A DNA stretch of 64,000 bases from NCBI GenBank assembly GCA_910587815.1, contig CAJUNK010000014.1:1-64000 (forward strand). Direction: 5' to 3'. The position numbers and the translations under genes are program-made. Positions within the stretch are counted from its first letter, which is position 1; each line of letters opens with the position of its first letter. Origin of the DNA: Candidatus Gastranaerophilales bacterium (GTDB lineage Bacteria > Cyanobacteriota > Vampirovibrionia > Gastranaerophilales > Gastranaerophilaceae). Under the pieces are notes generated by a model. The model did no database searches. It was not told where the DNA came from and saw nothing but the letters and a program-made list of their open reading frames with translations. Below are positions 17,661 through 26,700 of this stretch, piece after piece.

Positions 17661-18134
17661 ATGAAAAATCTTATTTTATATTTGTTTTCAATTATAAACA
17701 ACAGTACAAAGTGCAGTCATCAAAAAGCATTGATTAATTCTAACGAAGGTTATTGCCCTGATTGCGGCATATATCTTAAAAAATATTATTACGTTTTAAG
17801 ATGCGGATGCTGCTCACACAAAAGAGAAGCATCAAGAGCTGTCTTTGGCAAACATAATGAAATCACCCCTATATCAAAATTCTGCCCAATCTGCGGAGGC
17901 AAAGATTTTTATATAGAAAAATATGAAAAACTAAACTTGGTTGATATAAATTATGCAATTGAAGTTAAAGAAATATTTAGTCCTGCAAAATATTCTATGT
18001 CTTCAACAAAAGTATGGGTGGAAACCATTGATAACAATGAAGATACTTTTAACACTACAGACCATCATCTTCAAAGCCTGGAGATCTTGACGGCAGCCCC
18101 TGATATCCCGCGTTTGAAAGCACTGATTTCCTAA
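17661..18134 (+). CDS. Zinc-ribbon protein of unknown function
   Basis: A 157-residue protein with cysteine pairs typical of zinc ribbons: KCSH, GYCPDCG, RCGCCSHKRE and FCPICGGKDFY. No membrane segment and no recognisable catalytic domain. The start has no clear ribosome binding site. Its last 80 bases overlap, in antisense, the end of the metallopeptidase gene on the other strand, so either the overlap is real or one C-terminus is longer than it should be. The Cys-rich core lies outside the overlap. Confidence 0.6.
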   Translation: MKNLILYLFSIINNSTKCSHQKALINSNEGYCPDCGIYLKKYYYVLRCGCCSHKREASRAVFGKHNEITPISKFCPICGGKDFYIEKYEKLNLVDINYAIEVKEIFSPAKYSMSSTKVWVETIDNNEDTFNTTDHHLQSLEILTAAPDIPRLKALIS

Positions 18135-18729
18135 TATATTTATTTGTATAATTTCCCTTTATAAACATTTTTTTAATGCCATTTTCCCTATCTACCAGCT
18201 GATGGCTTATGTTTTCTAATTCAGGATTGTCATCAGTTAATTGCGTCCAGGTTGCAGCCTCAAGCGTCCAACAATACACTTCTTCATTTATGGAATTCAG
18301 CTCATCCTGGTGGATAGCCTCATGTGCAAGTATAGCAGCAAGTGCTTCCTTTGGAGCATTTTGATGTTTGATATTAATAAAAATATTTAATCTCCCCCTT
18401 TGTTTCCACCCTAATGCATCAAATTCAGCATAAGCAGGGTTTAACGTTGAAAGGTCACGAAATTCAAGCTTTATAGGTCTACCAGATAAATTATCTCCTA
18501 AAATTGCTCTTCTTGAATAATCCGCAACAGTCCCTTTCAAGGTTTCCGCTGCTCTAATCAAGCGCACATCCTTTGTTGAATGCTTATATTGCTTTATAAC
18601 AGCATCAGACAATGGCTCTACAGAAGATGGCTCCATAATGGCATCCGCCCTTGGAATGCAAAATAATAACCCTAATAAAACAGTTAAACTATATATTCTA
18701 AAATTCTTTTTCAAATCCTTATTCCTCAA
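18055..18729 (-). CDS. Secreted HExxH putative metallopeptidase
   Basis: A 224-residue exported protein with a signal peptide (about 1-30, ending ADA). The zinc-binding motif LAHEAIHQDELNSINEE gives H136-E137-x-x-H140 with candidate third ligand E149 or E150. The region around it (RRAILGDN, NIKHQNAPKEALAA, NEEVYCWTLEA) is shared with the paralogue at 16651-17538, which lacks the HE pair. Probably a zinc peptidase acting in the periplasm or outside; the family is not one I can name. Its 3' end overlaps the convergent zinc-ribbon gene by 80 bases. Confidence 0.72.
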   Translation of the reverse strand: MRNKDLKKNFRIYSLTVLLGLLFCIPRADAIMEPSSVEPLSDAVIKQYKHSTKDVRLIRAAETLKGTVADYSRRAILGDNLSGRPIKLEFRDLSTLNPAYAEFDALGWKQRGRLNIFINIKHQNAPKEALAAILAHEAIHQDELNSINEEVYCWTLEAATWTQLTDDNPELENISHQLVDRENGIKKMFIKGNYTNKYIRKSVLSNAGYQGLPSRSPGFEDDGL

Positions 18730-18814
18730 AACTCACCTAAATATTTATACGAACATTATTACATACTTTTTATTTAAGGAAAGTTTTTCAAAAAACAATT
18801 TTTTTGTGAATGTT

Positions 18815-20038
18815 TTATAGCGTTTCTGTTTTTATTTGCTCGCCCGTTGTAAGATTTTTTACAGTATAATATTTACCTTTTATTTCATCTTCACCAATAA
18901 TCACAGCCTTATTTGCAATTTTTCCAGCCTTTTCCATCTGTTTTGCAAACTTTCTGTTTTGAAAATCAAAATCAGCACTAAATCCTTTATCACGCAACAT
19001 TTGAACAGTTTCTATTGCAACATCTTGAATATTTGACACAATGAAGTAATCAAGTTTTTGAATTTCTTTGTGCTTAATTAATTCAAATAATCTTTCTACA
19101 CCAAGTGCAAAGCCTACAGCAGGTGTTTTTTCTCCGCCAAGCATTGAAACAAGTCCGTCATACCTGCCGCCACCAGCAACAGCACTTTGTGAACCAAGTG
19201 CATCACTTTTAATTTCAAAAACAGTCCTGTTATAATAATCCAATCCGCGTACAAGCATTTTATTTTCTGAATATGAAATATTTAATACATCTAAATATTT
19301 TTTAACATTTTCATAATGCTCTTTGCATTCTTCACAGATAAAATCCGATAAAATAACATTTTTAATCTTTTCATCATCAAATATTTTTATACAGTTTTCA
19401 TCCTTGCAATCAAGCATTCTTAAAGGATTTTTATCATATCTTACCTTGCAGTCTTCACAAAGTTCACCTAAATATGGTTTTAAAACTTCTTTTATTCTTG
19501 CCTTATATTCATCTCTGCATTTTGGGCATCCTAAAGAATTAATCTCTGCACTAAGCCCTAAAACACCCATCTTAGATAAAAATTTCATTGCTAAAGATAT
19601 AACCTCTGCATCGGCAGATGGGTTTTCTACCCCAAACATCTCTATTCCTATTTGATGAAACTGCCTTTGACGGCCTTTTTGCGGCCTTTCATATCTAAAC
19701 ATCGGCCCAAAATACCATAATTTTACAGGTGCACTTAATCTTGAAAATCCATGTTCAATATACGCTCTCACGACCCCTGCTGTATTTTCAGGCCTTAAAG
19801 TAATTGAATTTTCATCCTTATTTACTCCGCCCACAGAAAAGGTGTACATTTCTTTATTTACAATATCTGTTGAATCCCCAACCCCTCTTTTAAAAAGCTC
19901 GGTACCTTCAAAAATCGGTGTTCTTATTTCTTTATAATTTGCATTTTGGAATAATTCCCTTGCGGTTTTTTCAATATGCTGCCATGTTAAAATATCCTCG
20001 GGCAATATATCTTTTGTACCCCTCTGTGCTTTAATCAT
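18815..20038 (-). CDS. hisS: Histidyl-tRNA synthetase
   Basis: Class II synthetase that charges tRNA-His. 407 residues: motif 1 region near LPEDILTWQHIE, motif 2 FGPMFRYERPQKGRQRQFHQ, the histidine-specific RGLDYYNRTVFEI, and motif 3 VGFALGVERL. C-terminal anticodon-binding domain follows. The start overlaps the end of prfB by 8 bases, so translation is likely coupled. Confidence 0.97.
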   Translation of the reverse strand: MIKAQRGTKDILPEDILTWQHIEKTARELFQNANYKEIRTPIFEGTELFKRGVGDSTDIVNKEMYTFSVGGVNKDENSITLRPENTAGVVRAYIEHGFSRLSAPVKLWYFGPMFRYERPQKGRQRQFHQIGIEMFGVENPSADAEVISLAMKFLSKMGVLGLSAEINSLGCPKCRDEYKARIKEVLKPYLGELCEDCKVRYDKNPLRMLDCKDENCIKIFDDEKIKNVILSDFICEECKEHYENVKKYLDVLNISYSENKMLVRGLDYYNRTVFEIKSDALGSQSAVAGGGRYDGLVSMLGGEKTPAVGFALGVERLFELIKHKEIQKLDYFIVSNIQDVAIETVQMLRDKGFSADFDFQNRKFAKQMEKAGKIANKAVIIGEDEIKGKYYTVKNLTTGEQIKTETL

Positions 20039-21135
20039 TTTTATTTCCCTTCAAATATTCATCAATAAATTTATCAATTTCCCCATCCATCACAGAATCC
20101 ACATTGCCAATTTCAGCCCCGGTTCTGTGGTCTTTCACGAGTTTATATGGATGAAAAACATAAGAACGTATCTGCGAACCAAAATTTATATCCATATTTT
20201 CACCCTTAATATCGGATAATTTTTTTTCATGTTCTGCTTGACGCATCAAAAGAAGTTTGGAAGCAAGCATTGAAAGCGCAGTTTCTTTATTTTGCAATTG
20301 GCTTCTCTCCTGTTGGCACTTCACCACAATTCCTGTAGGTTTATGGTATATACGCACAGCAGTCTCCACCTTATTCACATTTTGCCCGCCAGCCCCGCCA
20401 GAGCGCATAGTTTCAACATCAATATCATCAGGCGGAATTACAATCTTTTTTTCAAAATCTTCTATAACAGGCATAATTTCAACACTTGCAAAACTTGTCT
20501 GCCTCTTTCCGTTCGCATTAAATGGAGAAATGCGGACAAGCCTGTGCACACCTTTTTCAGCCTTTAAATATCCATACGCAAATTTCCCGTCAATTTTTAT
20601 AGCGCAAGATTTTATCCCAGCTTCGTCTCCATCGGATTTATCCACTAAAGATGCGCTAAAACCGCGCTTTTCTGCCCATCTTAAATACATACGAAGCAGC
20701 ATACTTGCCCAGTCCATAGCATCTACACCGCCAGCTCCAGCATTTATGCTTAAAATCGCACTATTTGTATCATATTCACCAGATAACATTTTTTGAATTT
20801 CAAACTTTTCAAGTTCTTCTTCAAGCAAAACTATATCTTTTAATGCTTCATCTATTAAAGATTCATCTGAAATTTCAAGACTCACCTTAGCATCATCAAT
20901 TCTATTTTGCCACTCCTGTGCCATTTCTAATGATATTTTGATATCTTTTTGTTCCTTTAAAAGTTTTGAAGCTTCTTCCTGGTTGTCCCAAATAGATGGA
21001 TTTTCAAGCTTTTTTGTTAAATCTGAAAGTTTCGCCCTTAATTGTTCAGGGTCAAAGATACCTCACAGACTGATTCACTTTATCTTCTAGTTTATTTAAT
21101 TTTTCACGCAAAAGTTCAAATAAATCTTCATTCAT
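20031..21135 (-). CDS. prfB: Peptide chain release factor 2, with programmed +1 frameshift
   Basis: RF2 reads UGA and UAA stop codons and triggers peptide release. The protein is made from two frames: 27 codons from the ATG at 21135 (MNEDLFELLREKLNKLEDK...) end at CTT-TGA (21057-21052), and the ribosome shifts +1 to continue as DPEQLRAKL... to 20031, 367 residues in all. The anticodon-mimic SPF (LVRISPFNANG) and the catalytic GGQ (MRSGGAGGQNVNKVE) are present. Followed by hisS with an 8-base overlap. Regulation is the classic autoregulatory recoding: low RF2 favours the shift. Confidence 0.95.
21052..21063 (-). promoter_or_regulatory. prfB recoding site
   Basis: On the minus strand the sequence is AGG-TAT-CTT-TGA-C: an internal Shine-Dalgarno-like AGG (21063-21061), the slippery CTT (21057-21055) and the in-frame UGA (21054-21052), with the same spacing as the canonical RF2 site. 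The internal Shine-Dalgarno is shorter (GAGG) than the enterobacterial AGGGGG. Confidence 0.92.
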
Positions 21136-21166
21136 AAAAAAATTTTACTATAAATATATTTTTCTT

Positions 21167-21175
21167 TGATATAAT
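21167..21175 (+). promoter_or_regulatory. Extended -10 box before apt
   Basis: TGATATAAT (TGnTATAAT type), 33 bases before the apt start, in the divergent apt/prfB gap. No good -35. Confidence 0.4.
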
Positions 21176-21208
21176 TATCTAGGTTTATGCAAAATTTTGG
21201 AGCACAAA

Positions 21209-21724
21209 ATGGAAGATATTAAAAAAATGATACGTGATATTCCTGATTTTCCACAAAAAGGAATAATCTTTAGAGATATCACAACCGCAGTAAAAGACCC
21301 TGCTACTATGAAAAAAATCATAGATTATATCGTAAATGAATTTAAGGATGAAAAAATCGATTATGTTGCAGGGATTGAATCTAGAGGTTTTATCTTTGGC
21401 ATGCCAGTAGCATATTCTCTTGGCTGCGGTTTCATACCAATAAGAAAACCGGGCAAACTTCCATGTGAAACCATTTCAATGGAATATGACCTTGAATATG
21501 GCAAAGATAAAATAGAAATCCATAAAGATGCTATCGAAAAAGGCAAAAGAGTGCTTTTAATAGATGACCTGCTTGCAACAGGAGGCACTGCTGCTGCTGC
21601 TGCAAAATTAATACAGCAAGTTGGAGAACTTGCAGGCATTGGCTTTGTGATTGAACTTTGTGCGTTAAATGGTAGAGAAAAACTTCCAAAAGACGTAAAA
21701 ACTATATCAATGGCAAAGTATTAA
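21209..21724 (+). CDS. apt: Adenine phosphoribosyltransferase
   Basis: Purine salvage: adenine plus PRPP gives AMP. 171 residues from the ATG at 21209, which has GGAG six bases upstream; a TTG four codons earlier is less likely. Motifs: IPDFPQKGIIFRDITT, GIESRGFIFG and the PRPP loop VLLIDDLLATGGTAAAA. Single gene with a hairpin after it. Confidence 0.97.
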   Translation: MEDIKKMIRDIPDFPQKGIIFRDITTAVKDPATMKKIIDYIVNEFKDEKIDYVAGIESRGFIFGMPVAYSLGCGFIPIRKPGKLPCETISMEYDLEYGKDKIEIHKDAIEKGKRVLLIDDLLATGGTAAAAAKLIQQVGELAGIGFVIELCALNGREKLPKDVKTISMAKY

Positions 21725-21761
21725 ACGCAATAAAAACACCCATTAAAATAAAACAAAACTC

Positions 21762-21783
21762 TGGTGCTCCAAAAGGAGCACCA
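21762..21783 (+). terminator. Hairpin after apt
   Basis: Perfect 9-bp stem TGGTGCTCC (21762-21770) / GGAGCACCA (21775-21783), AAAA loop, with no T-run after it. It may attenuate rather than end transcription into the next gene. Confidence 0.55.
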
Positions 21784-21805
21784 ATTATAAGGAATGGTTA
21801 AATAT

Positions 21806-22795
21806 ATGCTGATACGACTAATATACCCTGAAAACTGGATAAATACATTTAGACAAATCCCAAATTATGAAATAAATTCAACAACTGCAAAAATAGGTAA
21901 AATCACTTTCACCACAGATGAAGTGGACGAGGCAGATTTAGCTGTTATAATAAATTACACCCCAAAAAAATTGCAGATGAAAGCACGCGAAGCTTGGATA
22001 TTTCACCATGAACCGGGAAATTATAAATATTTTGCCCACTGGCAAAAGGCCTATCCTTGCGTTGATAGAGTCTTTGGAACATGGCGCAATTGTAAAACCA
22101 TGGAAAAATACCCAGGCAGTCTAAAAAATTTAGTTCAAATTCAGCCTTCCATCCTTTGGCAGTGCCCAAATTCCTATGATTATTATAAGGGTTTACACAA
22201 TATTGAAAAAAGGGAAAATCTTTCTGCAATTGTAAGCTCCAAAAAAAATCTCCCTGGCCATAAAGAAAGGCTTGATTTTTTATACAATCTGCAAGAAGAA
22301 CTTAAAAATACAGAGTATAATTTCAATATAGTAGGCAGGGGAATTTCAGAATTTAATTCAAAAGATGATATTTTAATCCCTTCAAAATATACTCTTGCAA
22401 TAGAAAATACATCAGAACCACACTATTTTTCAGAAAAAATAACTGATGCATTTTTGTGTAATACAATGCCAATATATTTTGGCGCACCAAACATTTTTGA
22501 ATATTTCCCGAAAAATTCTCTTGTTCTTTTGGATGATTTAGATTTTAAAAAAGCAAAAGAAATCATTAAATACACAATAGATAATAATCTTTATGAAAAA
22601 AATAAAGATAGCATAATGACTGCAAAAAATATGGTATTAAATAAATATAATTTATTTATGAATATAATAGAAAAAATTGCAGAATATGACATTTCAAATA
22701 AACCAATAAAAGAAATTATCGTAAAAAAACGCCACCAAATGAGGCATCCTGTAATTTCAAAGATTAAAAATAAAATTAAAGAAAAGGTGAAATAA
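21806..22795 (+). CDS. Family 10 glycosyltransferase (alpha-1,3-fucosyltransferase type)
   Basis: A 329-residue GT10 enzyme, which normally transfers fucose from GDP-fucose to N-acetylglucosamine in surface glycans. The C-terminal donor-binding signature is clear: SKYTLAIENT, YFSEKITDAFLCNTMPIYFG and APNIFEYFP. It ends in a very basic tail (KKRHQMRHPVISK). I chose 21806 because AAGGA is 10 bases upstream; the ATG at 21794 sits on the binding site itself. No other glycan genes are near. Three bases before the flhB-like gene. Confidence 0.85.
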   Translation: MLIRLIYPENWINTFRQIPNYEINSTTAKIGKITFTTDEVDEADLAVIINYTPKKLQMKAREAWIFHHEPGNYKYFAHWQKAYPCVDRVFGTWRNCKTMEKYPGSLKNLVQIQPSILWQCPNSYDYYKGLHNIEKRENLSAIVSSKKNLPGHKERLDFLYNLQEELKNTEYNFNIVGRGISEFNSKDDILIPSKYTLAIENTSEPHYFSEKITDAFLCNTMPIYFGAPNIFEYFPKNSLVLLDDLDFKKAKEIIKYTIDNNLYEKNKDSIMTAKNMVLNKYNLFMNIIEKIAEYDISNKPIKEIIVKKRHQMRHPVISKIKNKIKEKVK

Positions 22796-22798
22796 AAA

Positions 22799-23989
22799 AT
22801 GGGTGATGAGGATAAGCAATTTGAGGCCTCTCAGCAGAAACTGAGGAAGGCAAGAAAAGAAGGGCAGGTTGTAAAATCAAAAGATTTTTCAACTGCAATT
22901 GCTCTGATTGTAATGTTTTCAGCCATCTATGCACTTGGCCCTTTTATTTGGGGGCAAATTTCCCTTTTATACGCTAAATTATATGAGCAAATCCCAAACG
23001 CCCATCTTGATAAAATAGGGTATATGTATATTTTAACCTCCACTTTAATTCCAACATTTTTAATAATCCTTCCAATCCTTATACTTGCAGGTTTTATGGG
23101 AATTTTAGGGGATTTAATCCAGGTGGGGCCTTTATTTACAATGACACCCCTGATGCCAAAACCTGATAAATTAAACCCTACAAAATATTTTAAAAATTTA
23201 ATGAGCCCAAAAACACTTTTTGAACTTGTAAAAAACATTGCAAAAGTTGCAATTTTGGGTTTCATTGGCTGGATTGTTTATCTGGAACATTTCCCATCCA
23301 TTTTACTTTTGGCATCAGTGGATAACCAGTTTGCAACCCTAATCGCCTTTGGTAAATTAATCGTAGATTTTATTATAAAGGCAGGAATTGCCTTTTTAAT
23401 CATCGCTGCGGCAGATTATGGCGTTACAAAATGGAAATTTATGCAGGATCAAAAAATGTCCTTTAAAGAAGTGAAGGATGAATATAAAAACACTGAAGGA
23501 GATCCGCATGTTAAGGCTGCACTAAGGCAAAAAAGACAACAACTATTACAAAAATCTATGATGGATATGGTGCCTGAAGCAGATTTTGTGGTTACAAACC
23601 CTATACATATAGCATGTGCCCTAAAATATGATTCTGAAACTATGGAATCTCCAAAGCTTTTAGCAAAAGGAACAGAACTTTTTGCAAAGAAAATAAAAGA
23701 AATAGCACAAGAACATGATATTCCTGTTATTGAAAACCCGCCTGTGGCGCGTGCAATATTCAGGATGGTTGAAATTAATCAGGAAGTACCGCCGGATTTA
23801 TATAAAGCTGTTGCAGAAATTTTGATTTTTGTATACAACCTCAAAAAGAAAACCCCAAATTTCACACCCTTGCAGCAAAATAATGCTATGCCCCAAAACC
23901 CTCAAAATACTCCTCAAATCCAAAATCCTTCACAATCTTCAAATACTATAAATACTCTAAATGACGGGTCAAATTTGCAAAAACCTTAA
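22799..23989 (+). CDS. flhB: FlhB-type export switch protein with NPIH instead of NPTH
   Basis: Inner-membrane component of the flagellar (or type III) export gate that switches substrate class after self-cleavage. 396 residues: N-terminal EASQQKLRKARKEGQVVKSKDF, four membrane segments within about 30-205, then the cytoplasmic domain. The autocleavage motif reads N267-P268-I269-H270 (family NPTH), followed by IACALKYD. The C-terminal tail is Gln/Asn/Pro-rich. No other flagellar or type III genes are in the window. Flagellar FlhB is the likelier assignment because a sigma factor gene follows 35 bases later. Confidence 0.85.
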   Translation: MGDEDKQFEASQQKLRKARKEGQVVKSKDFSTAIALIVMFSAIYALGPFIWGQISLLYAKLYEQIPNAHLDKIGYMYILTSTLIPTFLIILPILILAGFMGILGDLIQVGPLFTMTPLMPKPDKLNPTKYFKNLMSPKTLFELVKNIAKVAILGFIGWIVYLEHFPSILLLASVDNQFATLIAFGKLIVDFIIKAGIAFLIIAAADYGVTKWKFMQDQKMSFKEVKDEYKNTEGDPHVKAALRQKRQQLLQKSMMDMVPEADFVVTNPIHIACALKYDSETMESPKLLAKGTELFAKKIKEIAQEHDIPVIENPPVARAIFRMVEINQEVPPDLYKAVAEILIFVYNLKKKTPNFTPLQQNNAMPQNPQNTPQIQNPSQSSNTINTLNDGSNLQKP

Positions 23990-24024
23990 AAAAATAGTAA
24001 AATCGTTTTAGAGTATTTGTAAAA

Positions 24025-24702
24025 ATGGCACTAAAATTGCAATCAAATAAATTAAAAGATTATATCGACATAATTCAAAAGGTGGCAAGGGTTGAATACA
24101 GGCGTATTCCATCTCACATGGTTGAATGTGAGGAACTTGTCTCTATTGGCATCATTGCAATTCAAGCACTTATAAAAAACAAATCTGAAGAACAACTTGA
24201 AAAATACAATACATCATATATTGCAACAGCAGTCAGATGGGCAATTAGAAACGAACTTAGAAACCGTTATAAATGGTATACTTTAAAACACAAAAAAGAA
24301 ACTGAAGATGAAAATGATACATCTTCAGAAAATGAGGTGTCAAGTCTTGATGTTTCCCCAACAAAAGTAAGAGAAGCAATCTATGAAACAATTTTATCTA
24401 TAGATTCAATAGCATCAGCTTCTTCTGATACCGATTCGCCGTTTGATTTTATTAAAGATACATCTGCCACCCCTGATGAAAAGGCCGAAATTACAGAACT
24501 TGGCCGTGTAATTAGAGAGGCTATTGCCACACTGCCTCAAAAAGACAGAACAATTGTTGAATACAGATTTTACAGAAATATGCAGGTAAAACAAATTGCA
24601 CAAATGGTGGGACTGTCAAGTTCTAGAATTACAAGAATAGTGCAATCCGCCCTAAACAATGTAAGAGAATATCTTCAAAAACGGGGTTTAACAAGTTATT
24701 AA
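24025..24702 (+). CDS. Sigma-70 family RNA polymerase sigma factor
   Basis: A 225-residue sigma factor with region 2 (VEYRRIPSHMVECEELVSIGIIAI, AVRWAIRNELRNRYKW) and region 4 (LPQKDRTIVEYRFYRNMQVKQIAQMVGLSSSRITRI, split by a helix-turn-helix). The domain order and the HMVECEELVSIG stretch resemble FliA/WhiG-type group 3 factors. A variable acidic linker lies between. Its position right after flhB suggests control of flagellar or export genes, but the regulon cannot be read here. Confidence 0.85.
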   Translation: MALKLQSNKLKDYIDIIQKVARVEYRRIPSHMVECEELVSIGIIAIQALIKNKSEEQLEKYNTSYIATAVRWAIRNELRNRYKWYTLKHKKETEDENDTSSENEVSSLDVSPTKVREAIYETILSIDSIASASSDTDSPFDFIKDTSATPDEKAEITELGRVIREAIATLPQKDRTIVEYRFYRNMQVKQIAQMVGLSSSRITRIVQSALNNVREYLQKRGLTSY

Positions 24703-24738
24703 CGTTACAAGACTTTTTTAAGGAGGAAAGTTTTAAAA

Positions 24739-26625
24739 ATGCAAGCGACAGATAAAAAAATCAATAGCGAATATAAACAAATTGTGCAAGAAGGCCTTGC
24801 CGCATTAAACAAAAAAAATATGGCACTAATTCTTCATGGCGTTAGTTTCCCTTCTCTAAAAGGCGAAAATACTGGTTTTGGAACATATAATTCAAATGGC
24901 GCTAAAAAAATAATGGATTTTGCTGGCAATATGTTTAATGCAATTCAATTAGGTCCAAACGGAAAAACAAAAATTGGCGATTCAAGTCCATATACAGGCA
25001 CAGTTTTTTCACAAAATCCCTTGTTTATGGATTTAGCATCTCTTGCAACAAATGAATACGATAATATTTTATCTGCCGTAACTCTAGAAAAAATTATCGC
25101 AGAAAACCCAGAAAAATATGAAAACAAAGCAGCTTACGTTTATTCAATAGAAACCTTAAATAACGTAATGGATGAAATATATGAAAATTTCAATTTAAAC
25201 GTATCAGCACAAATAAAAGAAAGATATGAAAACTTTAAAAAAGAAAATGCATATTGGCTTGATAAAGATGCTCTTTACGAAGCACTTAGCATAGAACACA
25301 ATTCTGATTACTGGCCACAGTGGGAAAATGAACTTGATAGAGATTTATTTTCTACCTGGGATAGAAACAAGGCAGAAGATAGAATCAAAGAAATTTCAGA
25401 AAAATATAAAAATGTTATTGAAAAATATAAACTTGCTCAATTTATTACAGCTGTGCAAAGTGAAAAAACAAGAGAATATGCACGTTCTAAAAACCTAAAA
25501 ATGATTGCAGACAGACAAGTAGCATTTTCAGATAGGGACAATTGGGCATATAAATCACTATTTTTAGAAGGCTGGTGCCTTGGCTGCCCTCCTGATTATT
25601 TTTCAAAAGACGGACAAGCTTGGGGTTTTAGCGTTGTAGATCCTGAAAAAATGTTCAATGAAGATGGAACTTTAGGCGAAGCAGGTGAACTTCTTTATAA
25701 ATTATATTTAAAAATGTTCAAAGAAAACCCAGGCGGTGTTAGAATTGACCATACCGTAGGCCTTATAGACCCTTGGGTTTATAAAAAAGGATGTCTTCCA
25801 AAAATTGAAGAAGGTGCTGGCAGATTATATTCTTCCCCATTTCATCCTGAGTTAAATAAATATTCAATAGCACGTCAAGATGATACAAATAATGAAGTAG
25901 AACCAGATAAAGAAAAATGGATTAAAAAACTTGATGATGCTCAGGTTGAAAAATATGCAAGAACAATTGAAAAAATTGTAATTGCTGCTGCACGTGAAGC
26001 AGGTCTTGATAAAGATGCAATAGTTGCAGAAGACCTTGGAACATTGACCTATCCTGTTGTTCGGGTAATGGAAAAATATGCTCTTGCAGGAATGAAGCTT
26101 GTACAATTTGTTGTTGCAGAAGAAAAAGACCATGCCTATAGATGTTCAAATATTACAGAAAATTCCTGGGCAATGGTTGGTACACATGATAATGAACCAA
26201 TTAGAATGTGGGCACAATCTATGATAGGAAAAGCTGAGCTTACCCCGCATGTAGATAATTTAATGGAAGATTTATATTCTAATGCACCAAATAAGGATGA
26301 GATCAGAGAAAGACTTTATACTGATGATAAATTCCTTGCATTTTCAAAATTAGTTGAAATATTTGCAGGCAAAAACGAAAATATCCAAATTTTCTTTACA
26401 GATTTCTTTGGAATAAATGAAGTATATAATAGACCAGGTACATCAGGAGACCCGAACTGGACATTGAGGCTGCCTGATAATTTTGAAGAATTTTATGAAA
26501 GAAAATTATTGGAAGGTGAAGCTCTAAATCTGCCTCTTGCAATAATATACGCTATAAAAGCACGTGGCGCAGAATTTAGCGCAAAAAACAGTGAGCTTTT
26601 AATTAGACTAGAATCTATAGTATAA
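24739..26625 (+). CDS. malQ: 4-alpha-glucanotransferase (GH77, amylomaltase)
   Basis: Moves alpha-1,4-glucan segments between chains in maltodextrin and glycogen metabolism. 628 residues. Catalytic residues: nucleophile D337 in GVRIDHTVGL, acid/base E431 in VAEDLG, and the stabiliser D484 in GTHDNE. AGGAGGAAAG lies just before the ATG. It pairs functionally with glgA at 62.9 kb. A hairpin with stem GGCCGCAAA follows. Confidence 0.93.
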   Translation: MQATDKKINSEYKQIVQEGLAALNKKNMALILHGVSFPSLKGENTGFGTYNSNGAKKIMDFAGNMFNAIQLGPNGKTKIGDSSPYTGTVFSQNPLFMDLASLATNEYDNILSAVTLEKIIAENPEKYENKAAYVYSIETLNNVMDEIYENFNLNVSAQIKERYENFKKENAYWLDKDALYEALSIEHNSDYWPQWENELDRDLFSTWDRNKAEDRIKEISEKYKNVIEKYKLAQFITAVQSEKTREYARSKNLKMIADRQVAFSDRDNWAYKSLFLEGWCLGCPPDYFSKDGQAWGFSVVDPEKMFNEDGTLGEAGELLYKLYLKMFKENPGGVRIDHTVGLIDPWVYKKGCLPKIEEGAGRLYSSPFHPELNKYSIARQDDTNNEVEPDKEKWIKKLDDAQVEKYARTIEKIVIAAAREAGLDKDAIVAEDLGTLTYPVVRVMEKYALAGMKLVQFVVAEEKDHAYRCSNITENSWAMVGTHDNEPIRMWAQSMIGKAELTPHVDNLMEDLYSNAPNKDEIRERLYTDDKFLAFSKLVEIFAGKNENIQIFFTDFFGINEVYNRPGTSGDPNWTLRLPDNFEEFYERKLLEGEALNLPLAIIYAIKARGAEFSAKNSELLIRLESIV

Positions 26626-26636
26626 AATTTTAAATT

Positions 26637-26663
26637 GGCCGCAAAAATTATAAATTTGCGGCC
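26637..26663 (+). terminator. Hairpin after malQ
   Basis: Perfect 9-bp stem GGCCGCAAA (26637-26645) / TTTGCGGCC (26655-26663), 9-base loop, 11 bases after the stop. No strong T-run. Confidence 0.65.
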
Positions 26664-26700
26664 TTAAAGCCTAAAACAATACAAAATAACGGAAGAAAAG

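Noticed and set aside
21052..21063. prfB as a pseudogene because of the in-frame TGA
   Set aside because: The AGG-TAT-CTT-TGA site and the two-frame protein match the normal RF2 programmed frameshift.
22799..24702. A type III secretion or flagellar gene cluster
   Set aside because: Only one export protein and one sigma factor are present; no other component genes are recognisable.
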